A stretch of 64,000 bases of DNA, taken from positions 2,232,001 through 2,296,000 of the forward strand of contig NZ_FNTQ01000001.1 in the NCBI RefSeq assembly GCF_900105755.1. Reading direction: 5' to 3'. Source of the stretch: Streptomyces sp. Ag109_O5-10. GTDB lineage: Bacteria > Actinomycetota > Actinomycetes > Streptomycetales > Streptomycetaceae. This document shows positions 7,214 through 14,947 of this stretch, piece after piece; the stretch's first letter is position 1; every line of letters begins with the position of its first letter. Under the pieces are notes generated by a model, which saw only the letters and a program-made list of their open reading frames with translations, was not told where the DNA came from and made no database searches. The translations under genes and the position numbers were made by a program.

Positions 7214-8721
7214 TCGCCCGGCTGCGGCGCTCGTACCGGGCGATGCGGCTGGGCACCCGGCTGGCGCTGGGGCTCGGGGCGCTGGCGCTGGTGGTGTTCG
7301 CGGTCGTCGGCACGTCGCTGACGATGTACATGCGGGACTACCTCTCGGCCCAGCTGGACGACCAGCTGGGGCTGGCTCAGGTCGCCCAGTCCAAGAGCAT
7401 CGCGCAGAACGGCACGCTCCAGGGCAAGAAGTACTACCACTGGTACTACGCCGTGTACGACGTCTCGGACGGCACCCCGGTGCTGCGCGAGCCCGAGGAG
7501 AGCGGCGACCTGCCCGCGGACATCGCCCCGCTCACCTCGGTGGCGAAGGCACAGATCGCCGCAGGCACCGAGGTGCTGCGCACCGAGGACCTGACCGGCG
7601 AGGGCCAGTACCGGCTGCGCGGCTGCGCGGTGGAGCCGGGGGTGGTGCTGGTCAGCGGGGCGCCGACGAACAGCATCGACGCGACGGTACGGCAGCTGGT
7701 GACGGTCCAGGTGGTGGCCTTCGGGCTGGCGCTGCTGGCGCTGGTGGTGTTCGGCCGCCGACTGCTGCGGCACGGTCTCGAACCGCTGAGCGACATGGCG
7801 CACACGGCCCACGGCATCGCCTCGCACAACCTGACGGAGTCGGCGGCCCGGCTGCCGCTACGGGCGGCGAAGCGGGGCGGCGGCCCCGAGGTCGAGGAAC
7901 TGCGCACCGCCTTCAACACGATGCTGGAGCACATCGACCACTCGCTCGCCGTGCGCGCCGAGGCCGAGCAACGGCTGCGCCGGTTCGTCGCGGACGCCTC
8001 GCACGAGCTGCGCACCCCCCTGATGTCGGTACGCGGCTACGCCGACCTCTTCCAGTACGCCGCCGCCAACGAGCCCGAGGAACGCGAGCGGCACCTGGCC
8101 CGGCTGCGCGCGGAGGCGGCCCGGATGGGCATCCTCCTCGACGACCTGCTGCTGCTCGCCCGGCTCGACGCGGCCGAGGTGGAGACCCCGTTGCGGCTGG
8201 AGCGGGCAGACCTGACGGAACTGGTCCGGGAGGCGGCCGACGCCTTCCGCGCCGCCCACGCCGACCACCCGCTGACGGTGACCGCCGGCCCGGACCCGGT
8301 GCCGGTCCGCCTCGATCCGGTCCGGATCCGCCAGGTGCTGGACAACCTCCTCACCAACGCGGCCGTCCACACGCCCACCGGCACCCCGGTCTCCGTCGCG
8401 GTCACGGTCACCGCGGACTCGGCGTCAGTGAGCGTCGCCGATCACGGCCCCGGCGTCCCGGCCGGCGACCGCGCCCGGGTCTTCGACCGCTTCTACCGCG
8501 TCGACAAGGCCCGCAGCCGGGACCGCGGCGGCAGCGGGCTCGGCCTGTCGGTGGCCCGGGCGCTGGTGGAGGCGCACGGCGGGACCATCGGCCTGGCCGA
8601 CGGCGCCACGGGCACCACGGTGTTCACCCTGACGCTGCCGAGGAAGCAGGCGGGTTCGGCGGCGCCCCGCAGGGGCGCGGCGAACTCCGCGACCAGCCAC
8701 GACGGCGCCGCGGACGACTGA
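7210..8721 (+). CDS. Membrane sensor histidine kinase (HAMP-HisKA-HATPase)
   Basis: This 503-residue kinase is partner to the preceding regulator. Segment TM1 lies at about 18-38, an extracytoplasmic sensor at 39-160 and TM2 at about 162-182. HAMP follows, then HisKA with the phospho-His in ASHELRTPL (about 263) and HATPase_c with N-box NLLTNAAVHTP and G-box GGSGLGLSVARALVEAHGG. The GTG start overlaps the regulator stop as GTGA. After the family's natural end (TLTLPRK) come about 25 residues encoded by a copy of the dispersed intergenic repeat, so the original stop has been replaced. Confidence 0.93.
   Translation: MIARLRRSYRAMRLGTRLALGLGALALVVFAVVGTSLTMYMRDYLSAQLDDQLGLAQVAQSKSIAQNGTLQGKKYYHWYYAVYDVSDGTPVLREPEESGDLPADIAPLTSVAKAQIAAGTEVLRTEDLTGEGQYRLRGCAVEPGVVLVSGAPTNSIDATVRQLVTVQVVAFGLALLALVVFGRRLLRHGLEPLSDMAHTAHGIASHNLTESAARLPLRAAKRGGGPEVEELRTAFNTMLEHIDHSLAVRAEAEQRLRRFVADASHELRTPLMSVRGYADLFQYAAANEPEERERHLARLRAEAARMGILLDDLLLLARLDAAEVETPLRLERADLTELVREAADAFRAAHADHPLTVTAGPDPVPVRLDPVRIRQVLDNLLTNAAVHTPTGTPVSVAVTVTADSASVSVADHGPGVPAGDRARVFDRFYRVDKARSRDRGGSGLGLSVARALVEAHGGTIGLADGATGTTVFTLTLPRKQAGSAAPRRGAANSATSHDGAADD
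8663..8708 (+). repeat. Dispersed repeat, copy 2, inside the 3' end of the histidine kinase gene
   Basis: AGGGGCGCGGCGAACTCCGC followed by GACCAGCCACGACGG is the forward, short form of the repeat. Here it is translated as the last residues of the kinase (RRGAANSATSHDGAADD). Confidence 0.75.
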
Positions 8722-8907
8722 CCGCACATCGCGGCTCTTCCAGCGGGGCGCTCCACCCCCCGCCTCCTCCGCCGAGCTGGACCGCCCTGCCGCGGCTGCG
8801 TACGTCGGCGGACGCGGGCCCCCTTCGGCCCTGGAACCACCGCGCGGCACCCGGCACCCTCACGGAATCTCAATCCGCGCCGGTCCGGGGACCAGCCGCC
8901 CGGCCCA

Positions 8908-8931
8908 CGGGCCCGTCCGAAGACGGGCCCG
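8908..8931 (-). terminator. Terminator hairpin of msrB
   Basis: Perfect 10-base stem CGGGCCCGTC / GACGGGCCCG with a four-base CGAA loop, beginning 8 bases past the msrB stop. There is no U tract, as is common in Streptomyces. Confidence 0.75.
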
Positions 8932-8938
8932 GCCGGAC

Positions 8939-9346
8939 TCAGCTCTCGTCGGCGGTCAGCCGCAGCGAGATCGAGTTGATGCAGTAGCGCTGGTCGGTCG
9001 GGGTGGCGTACCCCTCACCCTCGAACACGTGCCCGAGGTGCGAGCCGCAGCGCGCGCAGCGCACCTCGGTGCGCACCATCCCGTGGGTGCGGTCCTCGAT
9101 CAGCTCGACCGCGTCGGTGTCCTTCGGGTCGTAGAAGCTCGGCCACCCGCAGTGGGACTCGAACTTCGTGTCGGAGGTGAACAGTTCGGCACCGCAGGCG
9201 CGACAGGAGTACACGCCCTTGGTCTTGGTGTCGGTGTACTCACCCCTGAAGGCCGGCTCGGTCGCCGCCTGACGCAGCACGGCGTACTCGGCCGGCGACA
9301 GCTCCGCCCGCCACTGCTCGTCCGGCTTCTCGACGTCGTACGACAT
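8939..9346 (-). CDS. msrB: Peptide methionine-R-sulfoxide reductase MsrB
   Basis: This 135-residue MsrB repairs the R-sulfoxide of methionine in oxidised proteins. It has both structural zinc CxxC pairs (SCRACG and RCARCG), the substrate motif HCGWPSFY and the catalytic Cys in RYCINSISLRL. It is cytosolic and full length. The gene starts 13 bases after the murC stop, so the two are probably co-transcribed. I looked for a sigma-R-type promoter (GGAAT-N18-GTT) just upstream and did not find one. A strong hairpin follows the stop. Confidence 0.96.
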   Translation of the reverse strand: MSYDVEKPDEQWRAELSPAEYAVLRQAATEPAFRGEYTDTKTKGVYSCRACGAELFTSDTKFESHCGWPSFYDPKDTDAVELIEDRTHGMVRTEVRCARCGSHLGHVFEGEGYATPTDQRYCINSISLRLTADES

Positions 9347-9359
9347 GACTCTCAGCCCC

Positions 9360-10748
9360 TCACTTCGCCAGGCGTTCCAGGATCCTCGGGCCCAGGTCCG
9401 TCACGTCTCCCGCGCCCATGGTGAGAACCAGATCACCGGGCTTCGTCATTCCCGCAACGACGGCGGGGACCTCGTCCTTGTCGTGCACGGCCGTGACCTC
9501 GGCACCGGCCGCCCGCGCCGCCTCGACGATCAGCTCGCTGGTGACGCCGGGGATCGGGTCCTCACGGGCCGGGTAGATGTCGAGGACGACCGAGGCGTCC
9601 GCGAGGGCCAGCGCGTCGCCCATCTCCTTGCCCAGCTCCTGGGTGCGGGAGAAGAGGTGCGGCTGGAAGACGACCAGGATCCGGGCGTCCCCGCCCGCGG
9701 CGCGCATGGCCTCCAGGTCGGCGGTCATCTCGGTCGGGTGGTGGGCGTAGGAGTCGATCACCTGGACGCCGGCCGCCTCGCCCTTGAGCTGGAGGCGCCG
9801 CTTCACACCCGTGTACGCGGCCAGGGCGGGCGCGAGCTCGGCGGCGGGGACCCCCAGGGCCACGCCCGCGGCCAGCGCGGCGACCGCGTTGTGCGCGTAG
9901 TGCCGGCCGGGCACGGAGACCGTGAACGTCAGCTCGGTCCCGTCCAGCAGGACCGTGACCTCGCTCTTCAGGCCCTGCGGTACGACGGACAGCACCCGGA
10001 CGTCGGCGTCCGCGGCCTCGCCGTACGTCACCGTCCGGACCTTCCCCGCCACCCGCCGGGTCAGCTCCCGCGCACCCTCGTGGTCGGCGTTGACCACCAG
10101 CGTGCCGCCGGGCACGATCCGGCCGGCGAAGGTCTCGAAGGACTCGTAGATCTCGTCCATCGAGGCGTAGTTGGCGTGGTGGTCGAGCTCCACGTTGAGG
10201 ACGATGGCGACCTCGGGCGCGTACTTGTGGAAGCTGCGGTCGGATTCGTCCGCCTCGGCGACGAAGATCTCGCCCTCGCCGTGCAGGGCGTTGGAGCCGG
10301 GCGCGTCGAGGTCGCCGCCGATGGCGTACGAGGGGCCGCGGCCCAGCGCGGTCAGGGACACCGCGAGCATCGACGTGGTGGTGGTCTTGCCGTGCGTGCC
10401 GGCGACCGCGATCGGCCGCAGGCCGTCCATCAGCGCGGCGAGGGCGTCGGAGCGGTGCACCACCGGGACGCCCAGCTCGGCCGCGCGGGCCAGCTCGGGG
10501 TTGTCCTTCCGGATCGCCGACGACACGACGACACAGCTGGCGTCGTCGGCGAGGTGCCCGGCCGCGTGCCCGATGTGCACGGTGACGCCGACCGCCCGCA
10601 GCGCCCCGGCGGTCTCCGACTCCCTGGCGTCGCTCCCGGCCACCTCGGCCCCGCGCTGCGCGAGGATCTTGGCGATCCCCGACATCCCGGCGCCGCCGAT
10701 CCCGATGAAGTGCGGACGCTCCATGGCGGAAGGAAGGCCGGGTGCCAT
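9360..10748 (-). CDS. murC: UDP-N-acetylmuramate--L-alanine ligase MurC
   Basis: This 462-residue ligase adds L-Ala to UDP-MurNAc using ATP, the first peptide step of peptidoglycan synthesis. It has the N-terminal dinucleotide-like loop GIGGAGMSG, the Mur ligase P-loop GTHGKTTTTSM, and the Mur signature region EADESDRSF and HHPTE in SYAHHPTEMTADL. The start is ATG 10748, although ATG for MERPHFIG (24 bases further in) would also fit the family. In Streptomyces it commonly stands apart from the division-and-cell-wall cluster, next to msrB as here. Confidence 0.96.
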   Translation of the reverse strand: MAPGLPSAMERPHFIGIGGAGMSGIAKILAQRGAEVAGSDARESETAGALRAVGVTVHIGHAAGHLADDASCVVVSSAIRKDNPELARAAELGVPVVHRSDALAALMDGLRPIAVAGTHGKTTTTSMLAVSLTALGRGPSYAIGGDLDAPGSNALHGEGEIFVAEADESDRSFHKYAPEVAIVLNVELDHHANYASMDEIYESFETFAGRIVPGGTLVVNADHEGARELTRRVAGKVRTVTYGEAADADVRVLSVVPQGLKSEVTVLLDGTELTFTVSVPGRHYAHNAVAALAAGVALGVPAAELAPALAAYTGVKRRLQLKGEAAGVQVIDSYAHHPTEMTADLEAMRAAGGDARILVVFQPHLFSRTQELGKEMGDALALADASVVLDIYPAREDPIPGVTSELIVEAARAAGAEVTAVHDKDEVPAVVAGMTKPGDLVLTMGAGDVTDLGPRILERLAK

Positions 10749-10845
10749 GTGTTTCTCCCAGAGACGGTGACGTGCGAAAGCGTGCCTAGCCTATGTGCTC
10801 GGACACCGGGCGCCCTGCAAGGGGCGCGAGCATCAGCGCCCGGCC

Positions 10846-10901
10846 AGGGGCGCTGGGGGCACCCCCGGCCGGAGGCTGGGGGAGGAACCGCGCGACCAGC
10901 C
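10846..10901 (+). repeat. Dispersed repeat, copy 3 (forward, long form)
   Basis: AGGGGCGCTGGGGG, a CCCCCGGCCGGAGGCTGGGGG hairpin-forming block (written here in two halves: CCCCCGGCCGG and AGGCTGGGGG) and CGCGACCAGCC lie between murC and the upstream gene, in their 5'/3' spacer. Confidence 0.75.
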
Positions 10902-10949
10902 CCCGCGCACCCACCCGCCGACGCACCGCACCCCACACTCCTGCGGCGC

Positions 10950-11423
10950 CTACACCTTGCTGTGCGAGAACAGCTTCAGCACCGGTACCCCCACCTTGTG
11001 CCGCGCCCGCGACGCCCAGTCGCGGTGGAAGAACTCCTCCACGTAGTGCGGATCGGTCAGCACGATCACCTCGTCCGCGCCCACCTCTTCCACCAGCTTG
11101 CGCAGCGCGTCCAGCGGGTGGTCCTCGACCATCCGCCCCTCCGCCGTGCTGCCCGCCGCCCGCAGAGCCGTCAGGGACACGTCCAGCGCCTGCTCCGCGG
11201 GGCCCTTCGCCGCATCCCCCTCCGGCGTCTCGCGCTCGCGCGTCGCCTCGTCGAGTTCGCCGAGTGCGATGTCGTCGATGGCCCGCAGCAGGCGGTCCGC
11301 CTGGTCGCCACGCGGCTGGAGCAGTACGTGGAAGGCGACCTGCTCGTCCCCGTGCAAGGTGGTGACGAAATCCACGTCGGCGGACGTCAGGGCCTTCTCG
11401 ATCATCAGAACGCTTGTGAACAC
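10950..11423 (-). CDS. Conserved hypothetical protein, USP-like alpha/beta fold (often mis-named indole-3-glycerol phosphate synthase)
   Basis: This 157-residue soluble protein is conserved in Streptomyces. The C-terminal half (KLVEEVGADEVIVLTDPHYVEEFFHRDW) resembles the nucleotide-fold end of universal-stress-like proteins, but the GxxGxH(9)G(S/T) ATP motif is not evident. Database copies are sometimes called indole-3-glycerol phosphate synthase, and nothing in the sequence supports that enzyme (no (beta-alpha)8 barrel, too short). GTG at 11423 is chosen because GGGAGAAGAGG lies ideally upstream. It lies upstream of murC on the same strand with a 201-base gap holding a repeat. Function unknown. 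Confidence 0.75.
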   Translation of the reverse strand: MFTSVLMIEKALTSADVDFVTTLHGDEQVAFHVLLQPRGDQADRLLRAIDDIALGELDEATRERETPEGDAAKGPAEQALDVSLTALRAAGSTAEGRMVEDHPLDALRKLVEEVGADEVIVLTDPHYVEEFFHRDWASRARHKVGVPVLKLFSHSKV

Positions 11424-11575
11424 CAGGCGCCTCTTCTCCCTAGAGGGCCGCACGACCCTCTGTCCTCCGTGGGGCCGGCACCCCTGCGGAAACCATCCTG
11501 CCCCGTGATCGCACGGGTACTGCCGGATTCAGTTTGCCCGCCGGAAGCTAAGCGGAACGGTACATTCCGCTGATT

Positions 11576-12394
11576 TCAGGACCGGCGGTAGCGACCGAAC
11601 AGGAATCCGGCCTCTTCCAGGAGGGACACTAGTTCGAAGCGTCGCGGTACGGCGACACCGGGTCCCCCGGCGATCCGCTGCGCGTCGCCCGCCGTGAGCA
11701 TCGGGGAGACGGTCAGGCACAGCTCGTCGAGGACGCCGGCGGCGACGAACTGCCCGAGCAGCCGGGGTCCGCCCTCGGTGAGCAGCCGGGTGTGGCCGAG
11801 GCCGGCCAGGGCACGGACCGCGCGGGCGGGGTCGACGCCGACCCCGTCACCGGCGACCACCACGCGGGCGCCGGCCTTCTCGGCGGCGGCGACGCGGTCG
11901 GGGGCGGCGGCCGCGCCGGTGAGGATCAGCGTGGGCACGAGGGGTGAGGTGAACAGCGGGAGCGAGTAGTCGAGGTCGAGGCTCGCGGTGACGACGGCGA
12001 CCGCGGCGACCACGCCCTGGCCGGCCGCGGCCCGGGCACCCGCGAACTCCGCCCGCTGGCGTACCGGCCGGTACCCCTCCTGCCGTACCGTTTCCGCGCC
12101 CACGACGACGACGTCCGCGAGCCCGCGCAGGGTGCCGAAGATCCGCATGTCGGCCGCGCCGGAGATGGGCTGCGACCGGCCGTCGTGCTGCCCGGCCCCG
12201 TCGAGCGTGGACACCATGTTGGCGCGCAGCCACGCCTCCCGCCCGGCGGACTCGGGGTAGGCATAGGCGAGGGCCAGCTCGGCGAGGCTCCACTCCCGGT
12301 CGACGGGACCGCGACCCTCGGCCCCCTCCCGTTCGGCCGGACCGCCAAAGGCCCGCGCAGCTGTTTGTTCGGTCACAGGGAACAGGCGTCGCAT
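11576..12394 (-). CDS. RibD C-terminal-like reductase (dihydrofolate/pyrimidine reductase superfamily)
   Basis: This 272-residue protein has the RibD C-terminal fold: NMVSTLDGAGQHDGRSQPIS (substrate and NADPH site), DVVVVGAETVRQEGYRPV, a central LILTGAA loop and the characteristic TEGGPRLLGQFVAAGVLDELCLTVSP near the C-terminus. No deaminase domain is present, so it is not a complete RibD. It could reduce the riboflavin precursor 5-amino-6-ribosylaminouracil phosphate or another NADPH-dependent substrate. It is monocistronic, and a repeat copy follows its promoter side. Confidence 0.88.
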   Translation of the reverse strand: MRRLFPVTEQTAARAFGGPAEREGAEGRGPVDREWSLAELALAYAYPESAGREAWLRANMVSTLDGAGQHDGRSQPISGAADMRIFGTLRGLADVVVVGAETVRQEGYRPVRQRAEFAGARAAAGQGVVAAVAVVTASLDLDYSLPLFTSPLVPTLILTGAAAAPDRVAAAEKAGARVVVAGDGVGVDPARAVRALAGLGHTRLLTEGGPRLLGQFVAAGVLDELCLTVSPMLTAGDAQRIAGGPGVAVPRRFELVSLLEEAGFLFGRYRRS

Positions 12395-12461
12395 GTCGTG
12401 CAGTCTGGCACGGCAGCCGGACAGGTCGGACGAAGTCAGCTGCGGTCAGGCAGCGCACCCG

Positions 12462-12494
12462 AGGGGCGTGGGGACCCGCGCGACCAGCCACGAC
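12462..12494 (+). repeat. Dispersed repeat, copy 4 (forward, short form)
   Basis: GAGGGGCGTGGGGACCCGCG then CGACCAGCCACGACG lies in the spacer between the divergent RibD-like and zapE genes, the one copy sitting in a divergent promoter region. Confidence 0.7.
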
Positions 12495-12543
12495 GAGGCC
12501 GCGGCGGACCGGTGGCCTATCGCGGCACTTCCGGCCGAGCGCT

Positions 12544-12549
12544 TAGCAT
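12544..12549 (+). promoter_or_regulatory. Candidate -10 element of zapE
   Basis: TAGCAT fits TANNNT and ends 8 bases before the GTG at 12558. No ribosome binding site is visible, so a leaderless or near-leaderless transcript is suggested. Confidence 0.35.
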
Positions 12550-12557
12550 GGGTAACC

Positions 12558-13664
12558 GTGTCGTCTTCTCCCGCCGCATCCGAGGTCAGCCCCATAGCCG
12601 ACGCGGCCCCGCTGTCCCTGTGCGCCCGTTCGCCGCACGTTCCCGCGGACCGGCTGGTCGCCGAGATGGTGCCGCCGCCCCGCTTCGACTCGGTCCGCTT
12701 CGCCACCTACCTCCCGGACCCGAACCAGCCGAGCCAGACCGAGGCCGTGCGGGTCCTGGAAGGGTTCGCCGGCGGTCTCGGCGGGGCGCACGCGGTGGCC
12801 GGGGGCAGGCGCGGCCTCTTCGGCTTCGGGAAGGCGAAGGCGCCCAAGGCACCGGCCGGGCCCCGCGGCGTCTACCTCGACGGCGGGTACGGCGTCGGCA
12901 AGACCCACCTGCTCGCCTCCCTCTGGCACGCCACGCCCGCCGAGCCCGCCCTGAAGGCGTTCGGCACCTTCGTGGAGCTGACCAACCTGGTCGGCGCCCT
13001 CGGCTTCCAGCAGACCGTGCAGACCCTCTCCGGCCACCGCCTGCTGTGCATCGACGAGTTCGAGCTGGACGACCCCGGCGACACGGTCCTGGTGTCGACG
13101 CTGCTCGGGCGTCTGGTGGAGGCGGGTGTCGCGCTCGCCGCCACCTCCAACACCCTGCCGGGCAAGCTCGGCGAGGGCCGGTTCGCCGCCGCCGACTTCC
13201 TGCGCGAGATCCAGGGGCTGTCGGCCCACTTCCGCACCCTGCGCATCGACGGCGAGGACTACCGCCACCGCGGCCTGCCCGAGGCACCGGCGCCGTACTC
13301 CGACGAACAGGTGACGAAGGCGGCCCACGCCACCCCGGGCGCCTCGCTCGACGACTTCCGGCACCTCCTGGATCACCTGGCCAAGGTGCACCCGAGCCGG
13401 TACGGCGCGCTCACCGACGGGCTGACCGCGGTCTGCCTGACGGACGTGCAGCCGGTGCCCGACCAGTCGACCGCGCTGCGTCTGGTGGTCCTCGCGGACC
13501 GGCTCTACGACCGCGAGGTCCCGGTCCTGGCCTCAGGACTGCCCTTCGACCGGCTGTTCAGCGAGGAGATGCTGAACGGCGGCTACCGGAAGAAGTACTT
13601 CCGCGCCATATCCCGGCTCACCGCCCTGGCCAGGGACGCCAAGGGGCTCGTGGCCACCGACTAG
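12558..13664 (+). CDS. zapE: Cell division protein ZapE (AFG1-like ATPase)
   Basis: This 368-residue P-loop ATPase of the ZapE/AFG1 family associates with the divisome in other bacteria. It has Walker A GGYGVGKTH at about 111-119, Walker B LLCIDEFELDD at about 160-170, sensor region ATSNTLP and the family C-terminal region (LRLVVLADRLYDREVPV, then RLFSEEML). An FGFGKAKAPKAP insertion before Walker A is low complexity. GTG 12558 is preferred because upstream codons run through a repeat copy. No partner gene is adjacent. Confidence 0.88.
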   Translation: MSSSPAASEVSPIADAAPLSLCARSPHVPADRLVAEMVPPPRFDSVRFATYLPDPNQPSQTEAVRVLEGFAGGLGGAHAVAGGRRGLFGFGKAKAPKAPAGPRGVYLDGGYGVGKTHLLASLWHATPAEPALKAFGTFVELTNLVGALGFQQTVQTLSGHRLLCIDEFELDDPGDTVLVSTLLGRLVEAGVALAATSNTLPGKLGEGRFAAADFLREIQGLSAHFRTLRIDGEDYRHRGLPEAPAPYSDEQVTKAAHATPGASLDDFRHLLDHLAKVHPSRYGALTDGLTAVCLTDVQPVPDQSTALRLVVLADRLYDREVPVLASGLPFDRLFSEEMLNGGYRKKYFRAISRLTALARDAKGLVATD

Positions 13665-13767
13665 GCGCCCGTGATCGCGTCGTTATTCGATCGGACTCGC
13701 CGGGTCAAGAGCCCGATCAGGCCACGCCACCGGCACTTTTCACGCTCTCTTCGGCTCGCAACACCGA

Positions 13768-13799
13768 GTTAACCCTGCAAACAACTTTGCAGGGTTAAC
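13768..13799. promoter_or_regulatory. Perfect 14-bp inverted repeat overlapping the promoter of the carbonic-anhydrase operon
   Basis: GTTAACCCTGCAAA and TTTGCAGGGTTAAC are separated by CAAC. It is notably A+T-rich for this genome. The right arm ends in GTTAAC, which is also the -35 of the sigma-BldN-like promoter described next. It could therefore be an operator, or alternatively the terminator of zapE, whose stop lies 103 bases before it. Confidence 0.6.
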
Positions 13800-13821
13800 G
13801 TGTTTCTTGACCAACCGTTGA
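13794..13821 (+). promoter_or_regulatory. Candidate sigma-BldN-type promoter
   Basis: GTTAAC, 16 bases, CGTTGA. The sigma-BldN consensus as I recall it is CGTAAC-N16-CGTTGA, giving a full -10 match, 4/6 at -35 and exact spacing. It lies about 48 bases before the ATG at 13870. Confidence 0.45.
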
Positions 13822-13869
13822 CTTGTGCTTGGTGCACACGAGAGGCGTGAACTGCCGCGAGGGAGGCTC

Positions 13870-14268
13870 ATGTTCCGAGGTAAGACTGCCCGGACCGTGC
13901 TTTCGCTCCTGGCCGCCGCCCTGCTCGCCGTCCAGTTCTTCGCGCCTGTGGAAACCTTCGCAGCCGCGCACACCCTCAGTCATGTCGAGGCCAAAGCCCA
14001 GCGCGGGCCGCAGTCCTCGGCGAAGGCCGTCCGCGCCGGTTCGCACATCCTCCGCGACCTCCACGGACACTGCGGCGAGCCGCCCGGCTCGCCGCGGAGC
14101 GCCGACCGCCATCGCAGCGCCACCGCCGGCTGGGCGGACGACCGTCCGCCCAGCACACGGCACACCGAGGCCATACGCACCCCGGTGCCCGCCACGGCCG
14201 GGCACCACAGCACGTCGAGAGCGTCCAGAGCCCACTCACCGGCCGCACTTCAGGTCTTCCGCTGCTGA
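13870..14268 (+). CDS. Small secreted protein of unknown function
   Basis: The 132-residue product starts with a signal peptide (MFRGKTARTVLSLLAAALLA, hydrophobic core, probable cleavage after ETFAAA). The mature part is hydrophilic, rich in His, Arg, Ser and Pro, with a lone Cys in HGHCGEPP and one at the C-terminus (VFRC). No domain is recognised. GGGAGG at 13861-13866 supports the ATG. It leads the carbonic anhydrase-SulP genes, about 100 bases ahead on the same strand. The sigma-BldN-like promoter would make it a development-linked secreted protein. Inference only. Confidence 0.65.
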   Translation: MFRGKTARTVLSLLAAALLAVQFFAPVETFAAAHTLSHVEAKAQRGPQSSAKAVRAGSHILRDLHGHCGEPPGSPRSADRHRSATAGWADDRPPSTRHTEAIRTPVPATAGHHSTSRASRAHSPAALQVFRC

Positions 14269-14368
14269 CGGAACGGGCTCTGCCCGGGGCTCCTCACGCC
14301 CTCTCCCCCCACAAACGTCGTGCAAGCCCGACGCGCCGCTGTAGCGCGCCAGGAGGAATCCACACACC

Positions 14369-14947
14369 ATGCAGCCCCTCATCGACAACGCCCGTACGTT
14401 CGGACAACGCCCTGAGGAGTTCGCCAGGCTCGCCGAAGGCCAGTCCCCGCAGGTGCTCTTCATCACCTGCTCCGATTCCCGGGTCGTCCCGGCCCTGATC
14501 ACCGGCGCCCGCCCGGGCGAGCTCTTCGAGCTGCGCACCGCGGGCAACATCGTCCCGCCGTACGCCTCGACCACCCCCACCAGCGAGGCGGCCACCATCG
14601 AGTACGCCGTGGAGGTGCTCGGCGTCCGCGACATCGTCGTCTGCGGGCACTCGCACTGCGGTGCCGTCGGCGCGCTGGTGCGCGGCGACGACCTGACCGC
14701 CGTACCCGCCGTACGGGACTGGCTGGCCAGCGCCGGACCGCGGCCGAGCGGGGCGGCCGAGGACCCGGCCGTCGCGGAAGGCGTGCAGAACCACGTGCTC
14801 GCCCAGCTGCTGCGGCTGCGCTCGTACCCCTGCATCGACAGGAAGCTGCCCGCGGGCGAACTGACCCTGCGCGGCTGGTACTACGAGGTCCACACCGGTG
14901 CCGTGCGCGAACACCGCGCCGGCACCGACACCTTCGAGGCCCTGTGA
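14369..14947 (+). CDS. Beta-class carbonic anhydrase
   Basis: This 192-residue zinc enzyme interconverts CO2 and bicarbonate. Zinc ligands are the Cys and Asp of CSDSR (about residue 34) and the His and Cys of GHSHCGA (about residues 93-99). The remaining fold is typical (RTAGNIVPPY, AVEVLGVRDIVVCGHSHCG). It is cytosolic. The start follows AGGAGG at the right distance. The stop overlaps the SulP start by four bases (GTGA), so the two are translationally coupled and likely act together in bicarbonate supply. Confidence 0.95.
   Translation: MQPLIDNARTFGQRPEEFARLAEGQSPQVLFITCSDSRVVPALITGARPGELFELRTAGNIVPPYASTTPTSEAATIEYAVEVLGVRDIVVCGHSHCGAVGALVRGDDLTAVPAVRDWLASAGPRPSGAAEDPAVAEGVQNHVLAQLLRLRSYPCIDRKLPAGELTLRGWYYEVHTGAVREHRAGTDTFEAL

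Noticed and set aside
9347..9420. Sigma-R promoter directly before msrB.
   Set aside because: GGAAC is present but no GTT lies at the required spacing. Co-transcription with murC is simpler.
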